From positions 4,072 to 9,538 of the forward strand of contig DLXW01000330.1 of the NCBI GenBank assembly GCA_003448685.1: 5,467 bases of DNA. Reading direction: 5' to 3'. Each line of letters starts with the position of its first letter. The stretch's first letter is position 1. The notes under the pieces were generated by a model. That model did no database searches and was not told the DNA's origin. It saw only the letters and a program-made list of their open reading frames with translations. A program made the position numbers and the translations under genes. Source of the stretch: Cyanothece sp. UBA12306. GTDB taxonomy: Bacteria; Cyanobacteriota; Cyanobacteriia; Cyanobacteriales; Microcystaceae. Shown piece after piece: positions 1 through 5,467 of the stretch.

Positions 1-30
1 TAGAATTACTTTGATGCACTATTAGTCTCC

Positions 31-2028
31 TTGAGAATAAGTGACAATTTACGAAATCCGATTAAACGATTATTTTTCAAAAATTCTGATGAAAATTTAA
101 AAGCAAAAATAACTTTGATAACAGCACTTTACAATATTCGGGAATATAATCGTTTTAAAAATAATGATTTTGGAGGTATTACTGATCTTAAATTTAATCC
201 TAAAACAAATTTATTGGCTGCGGCTGGTGAAGATGGAATTATTAAATTATGGGATATTAAGACAGGAGAAAATAAGGTTTTTGTTGATATGCCATGGGTT
301 ATCTATTATGAGCTAATTTCTAGTTTAGATGGACAGAATTTAGGGGCTGTCTATGCAGGTGGATCAATTATTGAATTTCAGTTGTGGGACTGGGAGTCGA
401 GTAAAAATATTCGTAGTTCTAGTGATGTACAAGATGTATTTTTTAGCTCTAGTAGTAATCAAATAACTACTTTTAATTTTAACGGGGATAGTGATACTCC
501 TCATCCTAAAATTTGTTGGCATAGAATGGATACTCAAAAAGTTGCAGAATGTAAGGCATTGCCAGAAAAGTATTCTCTTCAAACTAAAATAGTTGATGCA
601 GATAATGATCTATTTGTTTCGTCTACAAGTCAAATATATAACAATAATAACATAGATGAATTTTGGGGATTTAATCGAAATATTATTTCAATTTCTAATA
701 ATATCAATTTTTCAAAATATATATGCTATTTGCAAAAGAATAAGATAATAATTGGATTAGATTCTGACAATAATATTATTGTCTTAGATTCGCAGCTAAA
801 TCAGCATAATAATTTTTCTGCTCTTTATGAAGGACCAATGTGGGATGTTAAAAATTATATTAATTGTCTTGAAGATGGTCAATCTTTTTACCAAAGAGAT
901 ATCAGCAATCAGAAAAATCTCAAATTATATGATATTAATCATAAAGATAGCTCCAATTCCTATCAATTAATCAAAGGACACGAAAATTGGAATAATGGTG
1001 TTAGTATCCATTCAAATCGTAAAATTCTAACATCTGGTAGTAGTGATGGACAAGTTCTATTATGGCGACTAGATAAAACATTCAATACTTTAAATACTTT
1101 AAATGTTCCTGATATGTCTGATAACTCTCAAGTAATAGATTTACAATCAGACTATCTAATCTATAAAGAAAATAAAAAACTAAAGATTTTTAACTTAAAA
1201 GAACAAAAGCATATTCCAATTTCTGATAAAGTACCAGCAGAAATACTGAATAAAGACAGTAATGAATTAAAGATTAATTATCCTTATGTAATTAATCAAA
1301 TTGGCAATGAAATCATTTTAGTAAATCTTGAAAATGGAGAATTAGAAACCAAAAAACATAATTGTAATTTTAAAAATGATTCTTTTCAAATAAGTACAAT
1401 ATCAGAAAGTGAAATATTAACTATTGTTCCGTTTCAAACTAATGAAATTTATTTATGGGATGTAAATACTCAAAAATGTAGTCACCCCCTCACACTAGGT
1501 CGAAAACCGCTGGATCAGGGAATGCATCACTCTAATATCAATAGTTTAGATTTTAATTATCGGGGAGACTTATTAGCCGCAGGTAACTCAGATTTTATTA
1601 TTGATGTGTGGGACATTAATGAAGTTTGGGATATAACAAAGAAAAATAGTGACGAATATATTAACCCTATTCATCCTTTAAAAGGACATACAAATGAAGT
1701 CACTGATGTTAGCTTTTCTCCTAATGATGATTTGTTGGCTTCTCTTAGTAACTACAACACGATAAAATTCTGGAATGCCAGAACAGGAGATTTAATTGAA
1801 ACCTTAAAATTAGATGGAGGTGGTCAGTCTATCACATTTAATTCTGATGGTACATCTCTCCTTGTGATGACAGGTTGGAATACTATCCTAGAATTTAACT
1901 TAACTTGGGATAAATTATTAGAGCAAGGTTGTGATTGGATGAAAGATTATATTAAGACTCATCCCCAAGAAAAAGAACTCAAGAAAATTTGTCGTCACAC
2001 CTTATCAAAATCAGAATCAATCAATTAA
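31..2028 (+). CDS. WD40-repeat protein, probably the C-terminal part of an effector/NTPase-WD40 protein
   Basis: The frame encodes 665 residues from the first possible start (TTG at 31), but it is open from position 4, right after an in-frame TAG at 1-3. WD40-type blades are seen at residues about 50-80 (GEDGIIKLWDIKTGE), 116-121 (FQLWDW), 316-347 (GHENW...SSDGQVLLWRL), 473-480 (IYLWDVNT), 500-530, 552-587 (GHTNEVTDVSFSP...IKFWNARTGDL) and 598-624. The stretch between about 125 and 310 is too diverged for blades to be called by eye. Residues 24-42 (ITALYNIREYNRF) and the tail at 628-654 (LLEQGCDWMKDYIKTHP...C) resemble the linker and cap around the propeller in large cyanobacterial NACHT/AAA-, caspase- or TIR-WD40 proteins. 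Such propellers are protein-binding or sensing scaffolds. No effector or NTPase domain lies in the window. No Shine-Dalgarno sequence precedes the TTG, so the start is doubtful and the gene may be N-terminally truncated or broken. One 60-base sample (601-660) is only about 23% G+C. Confidence 0.75.
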   Translation: MRISDNLRNPIKRLFFKNSDENLKAKITLITALYNIREYNRFKNNDFGGITDLKFNPKTNLLAAAGEDGIIKLWDIKTGENKVFVDMPWVIYYELISSLDGQNLGAVYAGGSIIEFQLWDWESSKNIRSSSDVQDVFFSSSSNQITTFNFNGDSDTPHPKICWHRMDTQKVAECKALPEKYSLQTKIVDADNDLFVSSTSQIYNNNNIDEFWGFNRNIISISNNINFSKYICYLQKNKIIIGLDSDNNIIVLDSQLNQHNNFSALYEGPMWDVKNYINCLEDGQSFYQRDISNQKNLKLYDINHKDSSNSYQLIKGHENWNNGVSIHSNRKILTSGSSDGQVLLWRLDKTFNTLNTLNVPDMSDNSQVIDLQSDYLIYKENKKLKIFNLKEQKHIPISDKVPAEILNKDSNELKINYPYVINQIGNEIILVNLENGELETKKHNCNFKNDSFQISTISESEILTIVPFQTNEIYLWDVNTQKCSHPLTLGRKPLDQGMHHSNINSLDFNYRGDLLAAGNSDFIIDVWDINEVWDITKKNSDEYINPIHPLKGHTNEVTDVSFSPNDDLLASLSNYNTIKFWNARTGDLIETLKLDGGGQSITFNSDGTSLLVMTGWNTILEFNLTWDKLLEQGCDWMKDYIKTHPQEKELKKICRHTLSKSESIN

Positions 2029-2106
2029 GTAATTACCAAGAACTTACCTATACTATCTAGAAACGCTAGCAATTTACAACAGTTTTCCAATCAATAGACA
2101 ATCATA

Positions 2107-2148
2107 ATGAACTCTGAACTACAAAACAACGTCTACAGGTTAGATTAG
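2107..2148 (+). other. Possible 13-codon leader ORF before the symporter
   Basis: An ATG at 2107 opens a 13-codon frame (MNSELQNNVYRLD) ending at TAG 2146-2148, about 40 bases before the symporter start. A tandem 5-base duplication (TTAGA at 2140-2144 and 2145-2149) covers its end. Removing one copy would extend the reading to ...RLDYWPRIS before the next stop. I see no good ribosome binding site and cannot link it to a family. It may be chance, a leader peptide or the remnant of a small gene. Confidence 0.12.
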
Positions 2149-2169
2149 ATTATTGGCCTCGAATTAGTT

Positions 2170-2174
2170 AGGAG
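2170..2174 (+). promoter_or_regulatory. Ribosome binding site of the symporter gene
   Basis: AGGAG lies 12 bases before the ATG at 2187, a slightly long spacing. An in-frame TAG at 2169-2171 overlaps it, so no start further upstream is possible and the ATG at 2187 is well supported. Confidence 0.55.
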
Positions 2175-2186
2175 TTTAGAGTCTTC

Positions 2187-3743
2187 ATGAGTACCATTGA
2201 TTGGGTTATTATTGCATTTTACGCAATTATTGTAATTGCCATAGGAATTTTTTCTGGCAATAAGCAAAACAAAACCAAAGACCAACAAAAAGACACCGAA
2301 GAGTCATATATTAAAGGATTAGGACTACCTTGGTGGGCTATTGGTTTCTCAATCATTGCTACATCTTTTTCCGCAGCTTCACTCTTAGGAGGCCCGGGAG
2401 AAGGATATACTCATGGTTTTCTCTATCTACAACTTCAATTTGGCGATTTAATTGGTTATGGTCTAGTAATTGTCCTATTTCTGCCCTTTTTTATTGCCCT
2501 GAATCTAACAACCGCCTATCAGTATCTCGAAGATCGTTTCGATGCCAAAACTCGTTCTCTGGGCGCGCTTTGTTTCTTACTATTTGTTATAGCTAGATTA
2601 GGAGGACTTCTCTATGCTGCTTCCCTTGTGGTTTCAACCGTGACAGAAATGCCACTGAATCTAGCAATATTAATTGTCGGCATTGTATCGATCGTTTACA
2701 CTGTAGCCGGTGGTATGACGGCAGTGGTTTGGACTGATGTACTTCAGTTTGCCATGATTTTCGTGGGTTTAGCTGTGGGTATTGGGACTGCTGTTTCCGG
2801 TGTACCTGGTGGATGGGGAGAACTTTGGCAAGTAGCAGCCGAAGGAGGAAAATTAGAAGTAGTTAATCTATCTTGGGAACCAGAATCTATTCGTTCATTA
2901 CCAACAGCATTATTCGCCTATGGCATACTGGCTTTTGCAGTGGCAGGGACAAATCAACAATCTGTGCAACGCTATGTTTCCTGTAAAAATGAGAGTAATC
3001 GTTCTGATATTAAATTAGCCCGTAAAGCAATTTTATTAGGCTGGTTTTCTGGCTTTCTTGGTGTAGCTGCTACCCTTTTGCTGGGAGTTTTATTGTTTAG
3101 TTTTTATTCCCTTAATTCTGGACTACCCGACAATATCAAACCCGATGAAATTCTCTCCTATTTTATTGTTAACCAAGTTCCCCCTGGTGCATCAGGATTA
3201 TTAGTAGCAGCCATCTTTGCTGCGGCAATGTCATCGATTGATTCGGCCCTTCATTCCTTAGCTACCTGTATTACTGTTGATTTTTACGAACGTTATTTTC
3301 AACGCAAATTCAATCAATCTCAGTCTCCCAAAAGTCAGCAAAAACTAGAAGCTGAATCTGTTAAATTTGCTCAAATTTTAATCGTAGTCTGGGGGATTTT
3401 TGCGATTTTCTCTGCATTTTATGTAGCCTCAATCGGGGAATCTTTGCTGCCATTCTTAATTAAATATAGTGCCATGTTTTTAGGGCCATTGCTGGGAATT
3501 TTCTTGATGGGTGTTCTCTTTCCTCGTATTAATGCCACAGGAGCATTTTATGGAACTATCGTTGCTGTTGCGATCCTGGCCATAGGTACAGAATTTGGCT
3601 GGTTTACCTTTCCAGGTATTTGGCGCTCAGCGATCGCTGCCCCATTAACAGTTATACTAGGTCTAGTAATTTCCCAACTAGGACAAAAACCAACCGAACA
3701 ATCTCTCCAAGGACTGACCCTTTGGCATCAAAAAGAACTTTAA
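2187..3743 (+). CDS. Sodium:solute symporter family (SSF) transporter
   Basis: This 518-residue inner-membrane protein has about 13 hydrophobic segments, near residues 5-23, 48-70, 80-108, 124-152, 157-177, 183-205, 236-258, 276-305, 336-364, 393-415, 419-445, 452-470 and 480-498. That is the length and layout usual for SSF carriers with the LeuT fold, which use the sodium gradient to import small solutes. Family marks are GFSIIATSFSAASLLGGPGEGY (53-74), GGMTAVVWTDVLQF (175-188), QQSVQRYVSCK (257-267) and AAAMSSIDSALHSLAT (345-360). Ser349 and Ser350 in the last motif align with the two Na2-site serines of Vibrio SGLT (Ser364, Ser365). The QRY motif and following basic loop are also typical of SLC5-type members. 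The substrate cannot be read from the sequence; sugars, amino acids, carboxylates, vitamins or iodide-like anions are all known in the family. The gene stands between the WD40 frame and def, with 106 bases before def, and no frameshift is seen. Confidence 0.93.
   Translation: MSTIDWVIIAFYAIIVIAIGIFSGNKQNKTKDQQKDTEESYIKGLGLPWWAIGFSIIATSFSAASLLGGPGEGYTHGFLYLQLQFGDLIGYGLVIVLFLPFFIALNLTTAYQYLEDRFDAKTRSLGALCFLLFVIARLGGLLYAASLVVSTVTEMPLNLAILIVGIVSIVYTVAGGMTAVVWTDVLQFAMIFVGLAVGIGTAVSGVPGGWGELWQVAAEGGKLEVVNLSWEPESIRSLPTALFAYGILAFAVAGTNQQSVQRYVSCKNESNRSDIKLARKAILLGWFSGFLGVAATLLLGVLLFSFYSLNSGLPDNIKPDEILSYFIVNQVPPGASGLLVAAIFAAAMSSIDSALHSLATCITVDFYERYFQRKFNQSQSPKSQQKLEAESVKFAQILIVVWGIFAIFSAFYVASIGESLLPFLIKYSAMFLGPLLGIFLMGVLFPRINATGAFYGTIVAVAILAIGTEFGWFTFPGIWRSAIAAPLTVILGLVISQLGQKPTEQSLQGLTLWHQKEL
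3630..3637. repeat. HIP1 octamer
   Basis: Exact GCGATCGC, the highly iterated palindrome of many cyanobacterial genomes, inside the 3' part of the symporter gene. Confidence 0.85.
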
Positions 3744-3849
3744 GCAATAATTTTTCGCGAGATTAATAGTTCAGCAAAAAGTCAAAAAATTGGTTAAGAT
3801 TATAGATAAGTAAGGGATTACCTAAACATTAGACTATTATTAAATTGCT

Positions 3850-4413
3850 ATGACTGCTGTAATTACTGTAGCCAAAGAAAAACTAGAAAACCCACCTTTA
3901 GAAATTCACTATCTCGGCGATCGCGTACTCCGTCAACCAGCTAAGCGTATTGCTAAAATCGATGATTCCATCCGCGAACTGGCTAAGGAAATGCTACAAA
4001 CCATGTATAGTTCCAATGGGATAGGTTTAGCTGCTCCCCAAGTAGCAGTTAATAAGCAATTGCTCGTAGTAGATTGTGATCCCGAAGATCCTACCAATCA
4101 ACCCCTAATTCTAATTAACCCAAAAATTACCCGTTCCTCTCAGGAATTATCAGTGGTTGAAGAAGGATGTTTGAGTATTCCTGGGGTGTATTTAGATGTA
4201 ACTCGTCCCCAGGCCATAGAAGTTTCCTTTAAAGATGAACAAGGAAAACCCCGTAAAATACAAGCGAGTGAATTATTAGCACGAGTTATCCAACATGAAA
4301 TGGATCACCTCAATGGAGTCATGTTTGTTGATCGGGTGAATAATGGTTTAGCCTTAACTGAATCCTTGCAAAAAAATGGCTTTTCTCTACAAGCTGTTAA
4401 ACCGGTAAAGTAA
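3850..4413 (+). CDS. def: Peptide deformylase
   Basis: This 187-residue cytoplasmic metallohydrolase removes the formyl group from the N-terminal formyl-methionine of new proteins, the step before methionine aminopeptidase. All three signature motifs are intact: GIGLAAPQ (57-64), EEGCLSIP (104-111) and QHEMDH (148-153). The predicted metal ligands are Cys107, His149 and His153, and Glu150 is the catalytic acid/base. The EGCLS and HExDH forms, and the short C-terminal tail, fit a type 1 enzyme close to the bacterial and plastid PDF1B group. The ATG at 3850 is the first start after an in-frame TAA at 3841-3843. No clear Shine-Dalgarno sequence precedes it, which is common in cyanobacteria. The small membrane-protein gene follows after 37 bases in the same direction and is probably co-transcribed. 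Composition is about 42% G+C in one 60-base sample (4201-4260). Confidence 0.97.
   Translation: MTAVITVAKEKLENPPLEIHYLGDRVLRQPAKRIAKIDDSIRELAKEMLQTMYSSNGIGLAAPQVAVNKQLLVVDCDPEDPTNQPLILINPKITRSSQELSVVEEGCLSIPGVYLDVTRPQAIEVSFKDEQGKPRKIQASELLARVIQHEMDHLNGVMFVDRVNNGLALTESLQKNGFSLQAVKPVK
3917..3924. repeat. HIP1 octamer
   Basis: Exact GCGATCGC inside the 5' part of def, encoding part of the GDRV stretch at residues 23-26. Confidence 0.85.
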
Positions 4414-4437
4414 TTAAACTAAGTTGATCATTGACAT

Positions 4438-4443
4438 AGGAGA
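4438..4443 (+). promoter_or_regulatory. Ribosome binding site deciding the GTG start at 4451
   Basis: AGGAGA lies seven bases before GTG 4451. The longer frame from TTG 4424 has no such site, and its extra residues would be encoded by the binding site itself, so GTG is preferred. Confidence 0.7.
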
Positions 4444-4450
4444 AATTTTT

Positions 4451-4648
4451 GTGACCCCTAAAAGTGGTGTATTGCTATTGGGAGCTTGTATAACTGCGAT
4501 CGCAGCCGTAGGTTCTGTTTTTGAACTTTCTTCAGGAATGCCTGAATTAGGACAAACAACAACAACTATCATTTTAGTCGGAAGTATTCCTTTGACTGCT
4601 GTACTTTTTTGGGTAGCAGTGCAAGATACAAGGGCTAATATGAAATGA
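4451..4648 (+). CDS. Small two-segment membrane protein downstream of def
   Basis: From GTG 4451 the protein has 65 residues (MTPKSGVLLLGACI...). Two hydrophobic stretches, about residues 6-24 and 38-57, are separated by a short polar loop (ELSSGMPELGQTTTT). A short tail (QDTRANMK) follows. This is the shape of a small hairpin membrane protein. Basic residues are few, so orientation is not clear. I do not recognise a named family and give no function. A strong Shine-Dalgarno sequence, a HIP1 site in the coding frame and a tight 37-base gap after def support a real gene read in the def transcript. An alternative TTG start at 4424 would add nine residues and is less likely. Confidence 0.72.
   Translation: MTPKSGVLLLGACITAIAAVGSVFELSSGMPELGQTTTTIILVGSIPLTAVLFWVAVQDTRANMK
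4496..4503. repeat. HIP1 octamer
   Basis: Exact GCGATCGC within the first membrane segment of the small membrane-protein gene. Confidence 0.85.
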
Positions 4649-4650
4649 TA

Positions 4651-4707
4651 ATCAAGATAAATTTAAGAAAAAAGCTTTAATTGCAAAGTTAAAAGTTATC
4701 AAGATAA
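4651..4707 (+). repeat. Short direct repeat ATCAAGATAA
   Basis: Two exact 10-base copies at 4651-4660 and 4698-4707, just after the stop of the small membrane-protein gene. The space between is A+T-rich. No function is evident, and chance is plausible in such sequence. Confidence 0.3.
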
Positions 4708-4786
4708 TTGGCTCTAAAACCTGGCTTTTCTCCGAACCCATAGTTTTTAGGGAAGGGCATAAATCCCCGTTACAAAAACCACTTCT

Positions 4787-4815
4787 GTAGGGGTTTAATA
4801 ATATTAAACCCCTAC
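4787..4815. repeat. Perfect 29-base palindrome (extragenic hairpin)
   Basis: Arms GTAGGGGTTTAAT (4787-4799) and ATTAAACCCCTAC (4803-4815) are exact inverted copies of 13 bases around a three-base loop (AAT). The GTAGGGGTTTA...TAAACCCCTAC core resembles hairpin repeats scattered between genes in many filamentous and unicellular cyanobacteria; this is from memory and unverified. It lies in the convergent space between the def transcript and the UPF0367 gene. There it could end transcription or stabilise 3' ends, but neither strand has a good U-run after it. Confidence 0.75.
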
Positions 4816-4835
4816 TGACTTGGAGACTTCGTTAA

Positions 4836-4856
4836 CCCCCGACATCCCATCGGGGG
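4836..4856. terminator. G+C-rich hairpin, possible bidirectional terminator
   Basis: CCCCCGA (4836-4842) and TCGGGGG (4850-4856) form a perfect seven-pair stem with a seven-base loop. It sits 12 bases past the stop of the minus-strand UPF0367 gene and also faces the incoming def transcript. The position suits a terminator for either direction. The following bases (TTAACG on minus, AATTTC on plus) give only a weak U-tract, so intrinsic termination is uncertain. Confidence 0.45.
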
Positions 4857-4868
4857 AATTTCAACTAA

Positions 4869-5144
4869 TTACTTTTCCTTTTCTGCCAAGGAAAAGAAAC
4901 CTGGAACCCTTCCAGCAGCAGCAGAACCGTCTTTCTGAGAAACAATCACCGCACTAATTTGATCACTCATTACAGCTACTTTCTTTTCCGTTTGCTTTTC
5001 GCAGGTTAATTCAACCAAAGTAGGAGTAGGATTTTTCATGGCAGAGGTAATCTCTTGATAGAGAGATTGTGCATCCTCAGTCTCTTTACGCTGAACAGAA
5101 ATGGGGATAGGGGTATACTTCACAGTCAAATCAATACTAATCAT
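4869..5144 (-). CDS. UPF0367 family protein, conserved in cyanobacteria
   Basis: This 91-residue soluble protein has no signal peptide or membrane segment. It matches the cyanobacterial UPF0367 family as I know it: N-terminal [18 protein letters not shown] (4-21), ELTCEKQ (45-51), [13 protein letters not shown] (59-71) and the glycine/proline-rich end GRVPGFF (78-84). Length is usual for the family and the frame is intact. The function is unknown. The ATG at 5144 is the first start after an in-frame TGA nine bases upstream (5151-5153 on the plus strand), and a weak GAG lies about six bases before it. The gene is divergent from psbD, sharing a 268-base control region, and convergent with the def transcript. 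Neighbourhood alone does not prove a photosynthetic role. Confidence 0.88.
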   Translation of the reverse strand: MISIDLTVKYTPIPISVQRKETEDAQSLYQEITSAMKNPTPTLVELTCEKQTEKKVAVMSDQISAVIVSQKDGSAAAGRVPGFFSLAEKEK

Positions 5145-5173
5145 AAATTCTCAGGCTAAAGGGCTATTTTTCA

Positions 5174-5179
5174 ATTATC
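5174..5179 (-). promoter_or_regulatory. Candidate -10 box for the UPF0367 gene
   Basis: On the minus strand GATAAT lies about 30 bases before the ATG, which would give a leader of roughly 20-25 bases. No good -35 hexamer is seen 16-18 bases further upstream. Weak support. Confidence 0.25.
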
Positions 5180-5220
5180 CAACAGAATCTACCTTTACCT
5201 CTAAAAACACAATCTAGAAA

Positions 5221-5293
5221 TTATCTTAATCTTTTATTAAGAATTGAGGTGGAAAACTCTGACGTTTTATCTTAATATAGTGTAAAGTTAAGA
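5221..5293 (+). promoter_or_regulatory. Repeated inverted elements in the psbD control region
   Basis: TTATCTTAAT occurs exactly twice, at 5221-5230 and 5267-5276. The first copy forms a hairpin with ATTAAGA at 5236-5242 (seven-pair stem, five-base loop). The second faces TTAAGA at 5288-5293. Possible core promoter parts are TTGAGG (5244-5249), TATCTT (5268-5273, 18-base spacing) and TATAGT (5276-5281). A start site near 5285 would leave a psbD leader of about 130 bases. These are inferences; the repeats could bind a regulator, fold in RNA, or be chance in A+T-rich DNA. Confidence 0.35.
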
Positions 5294-5399
5294 AAAGTAA
5301 CGATTTCTCACATTTGGGTTCATCTTCTGCTTACCCCTAACAAGAGTAATCTTTAGAGCGAACTCAGAGAAGTCTTAAACCCCGTACTTATAATGATTC

Positions 5400-5404
5400 G
5401 GAGA
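5400..5404 (+). promoter_or_regulatory. Ribosome binding site of psbD
   Basis: GGAGA lies eight bases before the ATG at 5413, ideal spacing, and supports that start. Confidence 0.75.
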
Positions 5405-5412
5405 TTAACGTA

Positions 5413-5467
5413 ATGACAATTGCAGTTGGACGCGCCCCAGCACAAAGAGGATGGTTTGATGTCCTCG
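5413..5467 (+). CDS. psbD: Photosystem II D2 protein, 5' end only
   Basis: The 18 complete codons read MTIAVGRAPAQRGWFDVL, which matches the strongly conserved N-terminus of cyanobacterial D2 (MTIAVGRAP.RGWFDVLDDWLKRDR). D2 is a core reaction-centre subunit of photosystem II in the thylakoid membrane. With D1 it binds the chlorophylls, pheophytin and plastoquinone QA that carry charge separation. All functional residues lie beyond the window. In most cyanobacteria psbC follows and overlaps psbD; that cannot be seen here. The exact N-terminus, good Shine-Dalgarno sequence and long upstream region make the call secure although only about 5% of the gene is present. Confidence 0.95.
   Translation, partial: MTIAVGRAPAQRGWFDVL

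Noticed and set aside
364..582. 72-residue minus-strand open frame inside the WD40 gene
   Set aside because: It lies wholly opposite a longer frame with recognisable WD40 features, shows no known motif and has no support as a gene.
2049..2108. TATACT (2049-2054) and CATAAT (2103-2108) as symporter -10 boxes
   Set aside because: Neither has a recognisable -35 hexamer at 16-18 bases, and such hexamers are common in A+T-rich DNA.
2330..2596. 88-residue plus-strand frame inside the symporter gene
   Set aside because: It is an out-of-frame shadow of the well-supported symporter; its composition is aromatic- and arginine-rich as expected from a shifted frame.
3744..3849. Promoter or terminator between the symporter and def
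   Set aside because: TATAGA at 3801-3806 and TATTAT at 3835-3840 lack matching -35 elements, and no stem followed by a T-run is visible. The gap is A+T-rich with nothing I can support.
4424..4450. TTG start giving a 74-residue form of the small membrane protein
   Set aside because: There is no ribosome binding site before TTG, while AGGAGA sits seven bases before GTG 4451.
4649..4868. tRNA, small RNA or CRISPR in the convergent gap
   Set aside because: No cloverleaf, no TTC-type tRNA arm and no spaced repeats are seen; only the two hairpins and one short direct repeat.
5389..5394. Perfect TATAAT just before psbD
   Set aside because: It lies 18 bases before the ATG, so a start from it would fall on or after the ribosome binding site, and no -35 hexamer is placed correctly. 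Probably chance.

Overview
The window comes from a cyanobacterium. The right end holds the first 18 codons of psbD (photosystem II D2 protein), preceded by a divergent gene of the cyanobacterial UPF0367 family. The middle contains three exact copies of the cyanobacterial HIP1 octamer GCGATCGC. I cannot name the genus from sequence alone. Base composition looks moderately AT-rich.

Layout, left to right. (1) Positions 4-2028 are an open frame for a WD40-propeller protein. Its N-terminal linker and C-terminal cap resemble those of large cyanobacterial effector/NTPase-WD40 proteins. An in-frame TAG at 1-3 interrupts the frame where homology still seems to continue leftward, so this is probably the C-terminal fragment of a larger or broken gene. 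It is clearly more AT-rich than its neighbours. (2) Positions 2187-3743 encode a complete 518-residue sodium:solute symporter (SSF family, LeuT fold). (3) Positions 3850-4413 encode peptide deformylase with all three catalytic motifs intact. It is followed after 37 bases by a 65-residue protein with two membrane segments (GTG start at 4451), probably in the same transcript. (4) Positions 4649-4868 are a convergent intergenic space with a perfect 29-base palindrome and a second G+C-rich hairpin, likely transcript ends and/or an interspersed cyanobacterial repeat. (5) Positions 4869-5144 (minus) encode the UPF0367 protein. (6) Positions 5145-5412 are the divergent control region of UPF0367 and psbD, with two copies of a TTATCTTAAT element, each paired with a downstream inverted TTAAGA. 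(7) psbD begins at 5413 and runs off the window.

The genes are mostly housekeeping (protein N-terminus processing, solute uptake, photosynthesis) next to one accessory-type WD40 gene. I see no convincing multi-gene undescribed system. The items most worth a second look are the interrupted WD40 gene, the perfect palindrome, and the repeated inverted elements upstream of psbD.
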